Program-made: the position numbers and the translations under genes
Shown: piece by piece, positions 35,176 through 43,177 of the stretch
How positions within the stretch are numbered: position 1 is the first letter of the stretch
Layout of the letters: the number at the start of each line of letters is the position of its first letter
Source of the DNA: an uncultured Alphaproteobacteria bacterium
Lineage (GTDB): Bacteria > Pseudomonadota > Alphaproteobacteria > SP197
Assembly (NCBI GenBank): GCA_938048755.1
Contig: CALIUG010000108.1
Location: 1 to 43,177 of the forward strand
Length of the DNA: 43,177 bases
Direction: 5' to 3'
Notes under the pieces: generated by a model
Database searches by the model: none
Told to the model about the DNA's origin: nothing
Seen by the model: only the letters and a program-made list of their open reading frames with translations

Positions 35176-35255
35176 GGTTCTTTTCCATCATCGATCTGTC
35201 CTGATGCGCGCATGAGACCCTATGAATCAGGCAGAACTCTGGCAGATCGGAACAC

Positions 35256-36272
35256 CTAGTCCGCGGGCACGCCGCGTGTGGTCGAGTATTCGAAGTGCAG
35301 AGGTTTGTCCGGGTAGACCAGATTGTAGATGTCGTGGGCGGCCATGGCGGTTTCCGAGAACCCGGAGAGGATCAGCTTCAGTTTGCCTGGATAGGTCACG
35401 ATGTCGCCAACGCCATAGATTCCCGGCGTACTGGTGGCCGAGGTCGCGGGATCGACCGTGATGAGGTTCTTTTCGAGGTTGAGACCCCATTCGGCGATCG
35501 GACCAAGCTCCATCCGCAGACCATAGAACGGCAGGAGAAGATCGGCCTCGAGCCTGCGCTCGTTGCCATCCAGATCGGCGACGACAACGGACTCCAGGTT
35601 CCCGTTTTCCCCTTCGAGACCGTGAAGCTGATAGGGCACGACAAGTTCCACTTCGCCGGCTTCAACAAGCGCCTCCATCCTGTTCACGCTGTCAGGGGCG
35701 GCGCGAAACCGGTTGCGGCGGTGGACCACCATGATCTTGTCGGCGATGCCGTGAAGCCCCAGAACCCAATCAAGCGCAGAATCACCGCCCCCGGCGATCA
35801 CGACACGCTTGCCCCGATGTTCTTCGCGGCGCGTGACCAGATAGGACACACCGCCTGATTCCTCATAAGCCTCGATGCCCGTCAGAGGCGGCCTGTTGGG
35901 ACCGAAGGCACCGCAGCCGGCAGCCACGACAATGGCCTTGCTGTTGATCGTTGTGCCGGTCGATGTGCGTACCGTGAACGCGCCTGCTTCACCCTCAACT
36001 GCAATGACCTGCTGATCCAGGTGAAACACGGGATCGAAGGGGTCTGCCTGTTCCTTGAGCCGTGTGATCAGGGTTTCGGCCTCGATCTCGGGATAGCCAG
36101 GGATGTCATAGATGGGTTTTTCCGGGTAGAGCGCGGTGCACTGGCCGCCGATAGCGTCAAGCGTGTCAACGACATGGCAGCGCATGTTGAGCATACCGGC
36201 CTCAAAGATCTGAAACAGACCCACGGGTCCTGCTCCAATGACCACAATATCGGTCTCGTGCGTTTCGCTCAT
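35256..36272 (-). CDS. Ferredoxin/flavodoxin-NADP reductase, thioredoxin-reductase-like (type 2)
   Basis: A 338-residue FAD flavoprotein that moves electrons between NADPH and ferredoxin or flavodoxin. The FAD motif is IGAGPVGLFQ (about 12-21), and the family-specific stretch is DAIGGQCTALYPEKPIYDIPG. The NADPH motif is VIAGGGDSALDW (about 155-166), and the last FAD element is GIYGVGDIVTYPGK. The CxxC of thioredoxin reductase is absent (it would lie in GGGDSALDW), which separates it from TrxB. It is divergent from tsaE with 78 bases between, where I see no clear promoter. Confidence 0.93.
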   Translation of the reverse strand: MSETHETDIVVIGAGPVGLFQIFEAGMLNMRCHVVDTLDAIGGQCTALYPEKPIYDIPGYPEIEAETLITRLKEQADPFDPVFHLDQQVIAVEGEAGAFTVRTSTGTTINSKAIVVAAGCGAFGPNRPPLTGIEAYEESGGVSYLVTRREEHRGKRVVIAGGGDSALDWVLGLHGIADKIMVVHRRNRFRAAPDSVNRMEALVEAGEVELVVPYQLHGLEGENGNLESVVVADLDGNERRLEADLLLPFYGLRMELGPIAEWGLNLEKNLITVDPATSATSTPGIYGVGDIVTYPGKLKLILSGFSETAMAAHDIYNLVYPDKPLHFEYSTTRGVPAD

Positions 36273-36350
36273 GAGTTATCCCAGTCTCTGCCTTGCTGAT
36301 GTTGCCGGCGGCGCTTTCCAAGCTGCGCCTCTGACGCTAAGCCTTACCCG

Positions 36351-36821
36351 ATGGACCCGGCCCTAAACAACCTAACGTGTACTCTGGACTCGGTCGAGGC
36401 GACGCGAGCTCTGGGCGCAACAATTGCGGGAGTCGCGCAACAGGGCGATACGATCGCCCTGCGAGGAGATCTCGGTGCAGGAAAGACGAGCCTGGCCCAG
36501 GGCTTTGTGTGCGCCAGACTTGGCGATGTGGAGGTCACCAGCCCGACCTTCACCCTGGTTCAGACCTATGGCGAAGGAGACCAGGAGATCTGGCACGTCG
36601 ATCTCTACCGGATAGAGGAAGAAGCAGAGCTGGAAGAACTGGGTCTGGAGGAGGCTTTGGGCGTCGCGCTGGTGTTGTTTGAGTGGCCCGAGCGCATGGA
36701 AGAAGACCTGCCGGACGATCGCCTGGATATCCGGCTAGAGCATGACAGGTGCGGAGGACGCCATGCCGTTCTCACGCCGCGGGGAACCTGGGTTGACCGG
36801 CGACTGGATCTGACTTCATGA
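36351..36821 (+). CDS. tsaE: tRNA threonylcarbamoyladenosine biosynthesis protein TsaE
   Basis: A 156-residue P-loop ATPase that works with TsaB and TsaD to make the t6A modification of ANN-decoding tRNAs. Walker A is GDLGAGKTSLAQGF (39-52), followed by the TsaE signatures SPTFTLVQTY and WHVDLYRIEEEAELEELGLEEAL. Its stop overlaps the amgK start as ATGA (36818-36821). It is the first gene of a tightly packed unit that runs into addB/addA. The tsaE-amgK-murU link is common in proteobacteria. Confidence 0.96.
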   Translation: MDPALNNLTCTLDSVEATRALGATIAGVAQQGDTIALRGDLGAGKTSLAQGFVCARLGDVEVTSPTFTLVQTYGEGDQEIWHVDLYRIEEEAELEELGLEEALGVALVLFEWPERMEEDLPDDRLDIRLEHDRCGGRHAVLTPRGTWVDRRLDLTS

Positions 36822-37804
36822 CCGGCAAGCGCGAGCAAAAGATCACAGACTTCCTGGACAAGGCCGGCTGGTCCGACGCTGACAGAAAGCCGCTTGCCGG
36901 AGATGCATCGTTTCGTCGTTATGACCGACTCAAGGGGCCGCATGGCGATGCGGTACTGATGGATGCGCCGCCGCCGGAAGAAGACATCCGACCGTTCGTG
37001 CAAGTCGCACACATTCTGACGGATGCCGGACTGGCCGCACCTGAGATTCTGGCCGAAGATTCAGAAGCGGGCCTTCTGCTGCTCGAAGATCTGGGTGATG
37101 CCATCTACACCCGCGTTCTGGCCAACGGCGAAGACGAACAGAAGCTCTATCTGCCCGCCATCGATGCTCTGGTCGCGCTGCATCAGGCGGGCACGCCCGG
37201 CGACCTGCCCGCCTATGACGACGATCTGCTCCTGTTCGAGGCGTCGCTGCTGACCGACTGGTTCATGCCCCTGGCAGGCCTGGAACTCTCTGATCAGGGC
37301 CGGGATGACTACGTGAACCTGTGGCGAAATCTCCTACCGCTTGCACGGCAGGTGCCCGATGGCATCGTTTTGCGCGATTATCATGCCGACAATCTGCTTT
37401 GGCTTCCCGAACGCCATGGAATTCAGCGCGTCGGCCAACTGGATTTTCAGGATGCCGTGATCGGACCGGTCACCTATGACCTGGTCTCGCTGCTGGAAGA
37501 TGCCAGACGTGATGTCGCCCCCGATACGGTTGCGTCAGCCATCGACCACTATCTGGAACAGTTCCCCGGCATTGATCGCGACACTTTCCTGGCGTCCTAT
37601 GCCGTCATGGGCGCGCAACGCAATCTGAAGATCCTGGGCATTTTCTGCCGGCTTCTCACACGTGATGGCAAGGCGGGATATCAGGACTACATGCCACGGG
37701 TATGGGGGCATGTTGCCACAGACCTTCAACACCCTGCCCTGGCGCAACTTGAAGTCTGGCTGGACCGATGGATTCCAGCCAGCTTCCGGACAAGAGCGGC
37801 ATGA
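36818..37804 (+). CDS. amgK: N-acetylmuramate/N-acetylglucosamine 1-kinase AmgK
   Basis: A 328-residue aminoglycoside-phosphotransferase-fold kinase that phosphorylates MurNAc (and GlcNAc) at the anomeric carbon in peptidoglycan recycling. The catalytic loop is LRDYHADNLLWL (D187, N192), and LDFQDAVIGP (D209) binds metal. MurU directly follows, which is the known partner, so together they regenerate UDP-MurNAc and bypass new synthesis (the fosfomycin-sensitive step). Both ends overlap neighbours by 4 bases (ATGA). Confidence 0.95.
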   Translation: MTGKREQKITDFLDKAGWSDADRKPLAGDASFRRYDRLKGPHGDAVLMDAPPPEEDIRPFVQVAHILTDAGLAAPEILAEDSEAGLLLLEDLGDAIYTRVLANGEDEQKLYLPAIDALVALHQAGTPGDLPAYDDDLLLFEASLLTDWFMPLAGLELSDQGRDDYVNLWRNLLPLARQVPDGIVLRDYHADNLLWLPERHGIQRVGQLDFQDAVIGPVTYDLVSLLEDARRDVAPDTVASAIDHYLEQFPGIDRDTFLASYAVMGAQRNLKILGIFCRLLTRDGKAGYQDYMPRVWGHVATDLQHPALAQLEVWLDRWIPASFRTRAA

Positions 37805-38508
37805 AGGAACTGCACTACGGCATGGTGCTGGCTGCAGGACGTGGCGAACGCATGCGCCCGATCTCCGGTACAATTCCAAAGCCGCTGATCGAGATTGGTG
37901 GGCGTTCCATGCTCGACCGCATGCTTGACCGCTTGGAGCGACTGGACAGCGTGGTGGTGAACGCATGGCATCTTCCCGAAAAGATTGCTGCTGCTGTTTC
38001 TGCCCGCCAGAAGCCGGATGTCATTTTGTTGCGTGAGGAAGTACTGCTCGACACGGGAGGCGGCGTAGCGAATGCGCTGCCGCATCTGGGTTCGGATGTC
38101 TTTGCGGTGGCCAATGGCGACGTGCTTCTGCACGAACCCCGCAAGCCAGCACTCTCGGCACTCGCTGAGGCGTGGGATGATAGTGCCATGGATGCTCTCC
38201 TGCTGCTGGTCGCGCGCGAAAGCGCCGGCGGTTTTCGGGGTGCTGGTGATTTCTTCATCGATACTGCCGGACGTCTTGAACGGCGCGGCGATGCCACCAG
38301 CGCACCCTATGTCTATGCCAGTCTCCAGCTGGTCCATCCTCGCCTGCTGGCCGATGCACCCGAGAGTGCCTTTTCGTTCAACCTGCTGTGGGACCGTGCG
38401 CTGGCTCAGGGCCGCCTGTTTGGCGTGGTCCATGACGGGGGTTGGTACACCGTCGACACACCAGCCAACATCGAAGCCGCCGAAGCGTGGCTGACCGAGA
38501 ATCCATGA
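37801..38508 (+). CDS. murU: N-acetylmuramate alpha-1-phosphate uridylyltransferase MurU
   Basis: A 235-residue nucleotidyltransferase that turns MurNAc-1-phosphate and UTP into UDP-MurNAc. The N-terminal signature is VLAAGRGERMRPISGTIPKP (about 9-28), followed by VANGDVLLH with the metal-binding Asp and WYTVDTPANI near the end. I chose ATG at 37801 because it overlaps the amgK TGA as ATGA; an ATG 33 bases upstream lies inside amgK. Its stop overlaps the addB start in the same way (38505-38508). Confidence 0.95.
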   Translation: MKELHYGMVLAAGRGERMRPISGTIPKPLIEIGGRSMLDRMLDRLERLDSVVVNAWHLPEKIAAAVSARQKPDVILLREEVLLDTGGGVANALPHLGSDVFAVANGDVLLHEPRKPALSALAEAWDDSAMDALLLLVARESAGGFRGAGDFFIDTAGRLERRGDATSAPYVYASLQLVHPRLLADAPESAFSFNLLWDRALAQGRLFGVVHDGGWYTVDTPANIEAAEAWLTENP

Positions 38509-41500
38509 GCGGCGTCTTCACCATTCCGGCCGGAACATCCTTTGTTGATGCGCTTGCTGCCGGTCTGATCGAGCGATTCGGTGACCCGCCTGAGGCACTG
38601 GCCAACACCCTGATTCTGCTTCCGACGCGCCGGTCGGTGCGCAGCTTGCGCGATGCCTTTCTGCGGCAGTCCGGCGGGCGGGCCATGATTCTGCCGGTGA
38701 TGCGTCCCATCGGTGATGTCGATGAAGACGAGATGACTCTGGCGCTGAGCGCGGATTTCGAAGGAGAGGCCGACCTTCCACCGACCATCGGCGGCCTGAG
38801 ACGTCAGCTTCTGCTGGCCCGACGCATCCGCGACGACCCTGCATACGGTGTGACCGGGGACGAGCAGGCGGCCCAGCTTGCTGCGGCGCTGGCGAGCTTC
38901 ATCGATGAAGTCGATACCGCCGAAGCGGACCTGGGACGCCTGGAAACCCTCGTTGACGATGCGGGGTTGTCGGAGCACTGGCAGACAACCCTGCGCTTCC
39001 TTAACGGCGTCCTGGATGCCTGGCACCAGACACTCGCGCGCGAAGACCGCATCGATCCTGCTGCCCGCAGGCGTCGGTTGCTCGACAACCTGGAACAGCG
39101 ATGGCGTGACGACCCACCCCTGGGGCCGGTGATTGCGGCAGGCTCGACCGGCACCATACCTGCGACAGCACGTCTGTTGGCGCGTGTGCGTGAACTTCCC
39201 CAGGGCATGGTGATCCTGCCAGGACTCGATCAGGACCTTGAAGACGACGCCTGGGAATCGATTGCACCAAGCCACCCCCAGCACGCCCTGAAAACCCTGC
39301 TTGAGCACTTCGAGATAGATCGCGCGGCCGTGCAGCCGTGGCCTGTACCGGGATGGGCGCACTTGCCCGTGGGGTCGCCAGATCGCCATCGGCTGTTCTC
39401 GGACGTCATGCGGCCGGCACAAGCAACAGCGTCATGGTCGCAATTGGACGATCCGCCCGAATCCGCGCTCGAGGGCCTGGCCTTCACGGCGTGTGCCAAT
39501 CCACGTGAGGAAGCCCAGGTTGCCGCGCTGCGTATGCGTTTCGAACTGGAAACGCCGGAACGCACCGTCGCGCTGGTGACGCGCGACCGCGATCTGGCGC
39601 GCAGGGTTGCCGCGGATCTGCGTCGCTGGTCCATCGACGTCGACGATTCGGCTGGCCAGGTCCTGGCTACAACATCGGCCGGCGTCTTCTTCCGGCTTGT
39701 AGCAACGGCCCTGGGAACCAACTGGGCCCCTGTTCCCTTGCTTGCTCTTCTGAAGCATCCGTTTACGCGGCTGGGACGTGAAGCAGGCGACGTCCGCTCC
39801 CTTGTGAGACGGCTGGAACTGCTTGCCTTGCGAGGGCCCAGGCCGGCCCCCGGAATTGAAGGCCTGCGCCATGCGCTGGGCAGCCGGCACATCGATCATG
39901 AGCTCGATGCCCTGTTGTCGGATCTGGGAGCCGCCACGGCAGAGCTGGATGCGCTGATGCGTGCGCCCAAGGCGCCCTTGGCACAGTTGGTCGAGCATCA
40001 TGTTCAGACACTCGAGAATCTTGCCCGAACCAGGCCGGATGACGCCAGCCCGGTCTGGGAGAACGAAGACGGAGAAGCGCTGCACGACTTTGTCACCGAG
40101 TTGATCGGCGACGCCGAGGCACTGGGTTTTGTCGAAACCGGCGCCTATCCGGCCTTGCTCGATACCCTGCTGGCTGGCCATGTGGTCCGACCCAGATATG
40201 GCAGCCATCCCAGGGCGTTCATCTGGGGCCCGCTGGAAGCGCGCATGCAGCATGCAGATTGCGTCATTCTGGGTGGTCTGGTTGAGGGCAACTGGCCGCC
40301 GGAACCGCCGAGCGACCCATGGATGAGCCGGCCCATGCGCGCGAAGTTCGGGCTGGCCACGCCGGAACAGCGCATTGGACTTGCCGCGCACGACTTTGTT
40401 CAGGCCGCCATGGCCCGTTCCGTGTTGCTGCTCTATCCCGAACGTGCTGCTGGTGCGCCAACGGTACCAGCGCGCTGGCTTGTGCGTCTGCAGGCCTTTC
40501 TTGATGCCCGTAACCTGGGCAGCCAACCACGCATCGAAGCGCGTAGGTGGCAACACTGGCAAAGCACGATGGACCGGCCGTCAAACATTGAGCCTGCCGT
40601 CGCGCCTGAGCCAAGGCCACCGCTGGATGTGCGCCCGGACGGGCTGTCGGTTACCCAGGTAGAGGTGTGGCAGCGCGACCCCTATGCGATCTACGCCCGC
40701 CGCATTCTCAAGCTTTCTCCACTGGACGACCTGGACGAAGATGCCGATGCGGCCAACCGCGGCAGCTTCATCCATGATGCACTGGAGCGCTTTGTTGTCG
40801 CGCATCCGGTCACCCTGCCGCACGACGCCCTCGAGCAGCTGCTTGCCATGGGTCGGGACGTTCTGGGAACGATGATCGAACGCCCTTCGGTCGCCACGTT
40901 CTGGTGGCGGCGGTTCGAGCGTATCGCTGCCTGGTTCGTTGAGGAGGAACACAAGCGACGCAAGGGTCTGAGCGCAGTCCACGCCGAGACCACCGCTCAG
41001 CTTTCCCTCCCCCATGGCCCCCGCGGCAGTTTCACGCTTAGCGCCAAGGCGGATCGGTTGGAAGTGGATCACGATGGCCGTGTTGCCGTGATCGACTACA
41101 AGACCGGCGCGGTGCCCCCTGGAAAGGCGGTCGAGGCTGGTGCGGCACCCCAACTGCCGCTGGAAGCCGCCATGGTTGCCGCAGGAATGTACCCCGGCAT
41201 TCCCGAGACCGATGTCACGGGCCTGGAATACTGGGAGCTCAAGGGCGGGGAGCCGGCCGCCGCAGTCAAACGTATCAAGGCGGACCCTTCCGAGGTTGCC
41301 GGACGGGCGCTGGAAGGTCTGGGAAGGCTGGTTACCGCATTTTCCAATGAAAACACGCCCTATCGCGACCACCCCGGTGGCCAGCCGATCGGCCGGTTCG
41401 ATGCGTTTGTGGATGTTGCCCGCACGAATGAATGGCGCCTGGGCTGGAAGACCATGCTGGATGATGTCGCCCCAAGCGACGTACCGAACGGCGTTACGCG

Positions 41501-43177
41501 CCGGATCCGCACGCAGAACGACAAACAACAGGCGATGTCGAATCCCGAGCAGACAGTCTGGGTCGCGGCATCGGCAGGCACGGGAAAAACCAAGGTCCTG
41601 ACCGATCGCGTTCTGCGGCTGATGCTCTCGGGAAGTGAACTATCAAGAATCCTGTGCCTGACGTTCACCCGTGCGGCATCGGCTGAAATGGCCAATCGCA
41701 TCCGTCAGGAACTTGCCGGCTGGGTGTCCATGACCAACGACGACCTGGTCGCCGATCTGACCGCGCTTCAGGGACGCGCGCCCAACGCGGACGAGATGAT
41801 GCGCGCAAGACAGTTATTTGCCGAAGTCCTGGATGCGCCAGGTGGCCTGCAGATCGCCACCATTCACAGCTTCTGCCAGTCCATTCTGGGCCGGTTTCCC
41901 CTTGAGGCCGGCATTGCGCCCCATTTCAGTCTGATTGAGGAGCGTGGGCGAAGCGAACTCCTGAACGAAGCTCGCGACCGTGTCATTGGCCGGATCGCCG
42001 CCGGCAGAGCGCCCGAACTGGAAGAGCCGCTGAACCGCCTGATCGTCCTTGCAGGAGAGTCGCGCGCCAGTGAACTGCTCGATGAAATCTGTGCGGCATC
42101 GGGGCGCCTTGACCTGATGCTTGAACGTTTCGAAACCCTGGATCTCGCCCTGCAGGAACTTGCCGCAGGCCTGCAACTCGATCCGGACCAATCGCCGCAG
42201 AAATTGGTGCGTGCCGCCTGCCTGGATCACGCGTTTGATCGCGACGGACTGACGCAGGCCAGCACCTGTCTGGCAGAAGGCAGCAAGACCGATACCGCGA
42301 AGGCCGAATCCATCAGCCGGTTCCTTGCTGCCGACGAGGCAAGCCGCGTTGCACTGTTTGATGCCTATTGTTCAGCCTTTCTCAAAGCCGACAAGCGACC
42401 GGGCACACAGGCCCTGGCAACCAAGGCCGTGCGCGAGGCGCATCCCGACGTCTTGGATATCCTCAATCGGGAACAGGCGCGGCTGGATGCGCTCCATGAA
42501 ACGCTGCGACGGCATGCGACGTATCAGCGCACACACACGATCCTGACCCTGGGCAATGCGCTGGTGCAGGAGTTCCGACGCCTGAAGAACGACCGGGCGG
42601 TGCTCGACTACGACGACCTCATCGAAAAGACGCGAAGCCTGCTGGCCATGCCCGACATCGCTCCCTGGGTCCTGTTCAAGCTGGATGGCGGCCTGGACCA
42701 TGTCCTGGTTGATGAAGCACAGGACACCAACCCCAATCAGTGGGCTGTCGTCATCACGTTGATCCGCGAGTTTTTCGAAGGTGAAGGCGCCCGTGACCTC
42801 CATCGCACCGTCTTTGTTGTCGGAGACGAGAAACAGTCGATCTACAGCTTTCAGGGAGCCGATCTGGAAGCACTTCAACAGGTCCGCTCGGGGCTCGAGT
42901 TTCTTGTTCAGCCAACGGAATGGTATTCGGACAGCCTGGACCTTTCCTATCGATCCGTTCCTGCCGTGCTGGAAACAGTCGACGCGGTTTTTGCTCCCCA
43001 GGAGGCCGCAGCCGGAGTCGCTTTTGGCGGCCAACGTATCGAACATCAATCGTTCCGGTCCGAAGATGGCGGGCTCGTCGAGCTTTGGCCCCTCTTGCGC
43101 GAGGAACCAGGCGAACCCGAAGATCCCTGGACAGCGTGTCTCAGCGATGCCCAGCCCCAGGATCGGCACAATCGGTT
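38505..43177 (+). CDS. addB: AddB-AddA fused double-strand-break repair nuclease/helicase (3' end beyond window)
   Basis: One reading frame of at least 1557 codons without a stop, covering both subunits of the AddAB helicase-nuclease, which resects DNA ends for RecA. Residues 1 to about 983 are AddB. The start is FTIPAGTSFVDALAAGL, the inactive-helicase part carries LILLPTRRSVRSLRDAFL, and the RecB-type nuclease domain (about 720-983) has RGSFIHDALERF and VIDYKTG (D864). No cysteine cluster is present, as usual for alphaproteobacteria. From about 984 the frame is AddA: Walker A ASAGTGKT (about 1022), CLTFTRAASAEMA, TIHSFCQ, Walker B VDEAQDTNPNQW (about 1403) and GDEKQSIYSFQGAD (about 1435). 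The AddA nuclease end is outside the window. The ATG overlaps the murU stop. Confidence is high for both parts, less for a true single protein. Confidence 0.85.
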   Translation, partial: MSGVFTIPAGTSFVDALAAGLIERFGDPPEALANTLILLPTRRSVRSLRDAFLRQSGGRAMILPVMRPIGDVDEDEMTLALSADFEGEADLPPTIGGLRRQLLLARRIRDDPAYGVTGDEQAAQLAAALASFIDEVDTAEADLGRLETLVDDAGLSEHWQTTLRFLNGVLDAWHQTLAREDRIDPAARRRRLLDNLEQRWRDDPPLGPVIAAGSTGTIPATARLLARVRELPQGMVILPGLDQDLEDDAWESIAPSHPQHALKTLLEHFEIDRAAVQPWPVPGWAHLPVGSPDRHRLFSDVMRPAQATASWSQLDDPPESALEGLAFTACANPREEAQVAALRMRFELETPERTVALVTRDRDLARRVAADLRRWSIDVDDSAGQVLATTSAGVFFRLVATALGTNWAPVPLLALLKHPFTRLGREAGDVRSLVRRLELLALRGPRPAPGIEGLRHALGSRHIDHELDALLSDLGAATAELDALMRAPKAPLAQLVEHHVQTLENLARTRPDDASPVWENEDGEALHDFVTELIGDAEALGFVETGAYPALLDTLLAGHVVRPRYGSHPRAFIWGPLEARMQHADCVILGGLVEGNWPPEPPSDPWMSRPMRAKFGLATPEQRIGLAAHDFVQAAMARSVLLLYPERAAGAPTVPARWLVRLQAFLDARNLGSQPRIEARRWQHWQSTMDRPSNIEPAVAPEPRPPLDVRPDGLSVTQVEVWQRDPYAIYARRILKLSPLDDLDEDADAANRGSFIHDALERFVVAHPVTLPHDALEQLLAMGRDVLGTMIERPSVATFWWRRFERIAAWFVEEEHKRRKGLSAVHAETTAQLSLPHGPRGSFTLSAKADRLEVDHDGRVAVIDYKTGAVPPGKAVEAGAAPQLPLEAAMVAAGMYPGIPETDVTGLEYWELKGGEPAAAVKRIKADPSEVAGRALEGLGRLVTAFSNENTPYRDHPGGQPIGRFDAFVDVARTNEWRLGWKTMLDDVAPSDVPNGVTRRIRTQNDKQQAMSNPEQTVWVAASAGTGKTKVLTDRVLRLMLSGSELSRILCLTFTRAASAEMANRIRQELAGWVSMTNDDLVADLTALQGRAPNADEMMRARQLFAEVLDAPGGLQIATIHSFCQSILGRFPLEAGIAPHFSLIEERGRSELLNEARDRVIGRIAAGRAPELEEPLNRLIVLAGESRASELLDEICAASGRLDLMLERFETLDLALQELAAGLQLDPDQSPQKLVRAACLDHAFDRDGLTQASTCLAEGSKTDTAKAESISRFLAADEASRVALFDAYCSAFLKADKRPGTQALATKAVREAHPDVLDILNREQARLDALHETLRRHATYQRTHTILTLGNALVQEFRRLKNDRAVLDYDDLIEKTRSLLAMPDIAPWVLFKLDGGLDHVLVDEAQDTNPNQWAVVITLIREFFEGEGARDLHRTVFVVGDEKQSIYSFQGADLEALQQVRSGLEFLVQPTEWYSDSLDLSYRSVPAVLETVDAVFAPQEAAAGVAFGGQRIEHQSFRSEDGGLVELWPLLREEPGEPEDPWTACLSDAQPQDRHNR
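41403..41552 (+). other. addA: AddB-AddA junction without stop codon, with a possible internal start
   Basis: AddB normally ends just after a motif like the DVARTNEW seen here (41415-41438). AddA normally starts 20-40 residues before its Walker A. Between them the frame reads straight through about 40 codons with no stop. In-frame ATG codons at 41454 (preceded by GGAAG at close spacing) and 41535 could start a separate AddA chain in addition to the fusion. The linker has charged and polar residues only, with no transmembrane or recognisable domain. Confidence 0.7.

Noticed and set aside
41380-41540. Idea that a frameshift error hides the addB stop
   Set aside because: Both the AddB and the AddA motifs read in the same frame on each side of the junction, so no indel is needed to explain the sequence. 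A substitution that removed a stop cannot be excluded and is listed as a check.
1-43177. CRISPR arrays, insertion sequences, prophage or toxin-antitoxin genes
   Set aside because: None seen. The gene order is the usual core layout and there is no regular repeat-spacer pattern or transposase motif.

Overview
The window looks like chromosomal core DNA of an alphaproteobacterium, most likely a member of the Rhodospirillales or a near relative. The gene content supports this: lptC-lptA-lptB-rpoN-hpf-ptsN in one run, a short HPr kinase (HprK) with RapZ, EIIA-Man, HPr and enzyme I followed by ahcY, tsaE-amgK-murU next to addB/addA, an NDUFA9-like reductase, and the iron-sulphur-free type of AddB. 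GC content is high throughout, so most genes have long antisense open frames that are not genes. I see no phage, transposase, CRISPR or rRNA. The assignment is inference from family resemblance; no search was run.

Layout. Positions 1-15650 are mostly minus strand: the start of lepA (cut by the window edge), an amidohydrolase, then a translation block read thrS-infC-rpmI-rplT-pheS-pheT, two envelope-type glycosyltransferases upstream of thrS, one plus-strand ABHD10-like hydrolase, then a GST, queG and an SDR enzyme, and an unusual small protein with a GspE/MshE N-terminal-like domain. Positions 15654-21629 carry glutamate synthase in the order gltD-gltB (minus). A 257-bp divergent control region separates it from uppP (plus). 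After an NDUFA9-like reductase (minus) comes a long palindromic repeat and a tRNA-Leu(CAG) gene.

Positions 24113-34414 are a long plus-strand run: rnd, the LPS-export genes lptC/A/B, rpoN, a short-form hpf, then a complete regulatory phosphotransferase chain (ptsN, hprK, rapZ, an EIIA-Man gene, ptsH, ptsI) with no sugar permease, and ahcY with a strong terminator. An extensin-like protein and a type-2 ferredoxin-NADP reductase follow on the minus strand. Then comes tsaE-amgK-murU-addB on the plus strand, where each junction is a 4-base ATGA overlap.

The points most worth a second look are: (1) addB and addA form one uninterrupted reading frame from 38505 to the window edge, apparently a single AddB-AddA fusion polypeptide; (2) infC appears to start with AUA, preceded by an excellent ribosome-binding site, while the downstream ATG has none; (3) the gltD/uppP intergenic region holds a cluster of TTAGGTCA-like motifs and an operator-like inverted repeat; (4) hpf is the short form and has two mutually exclusive hairpins upstream; (5) the MshEN-like protein has an unrelated C-terminal half.
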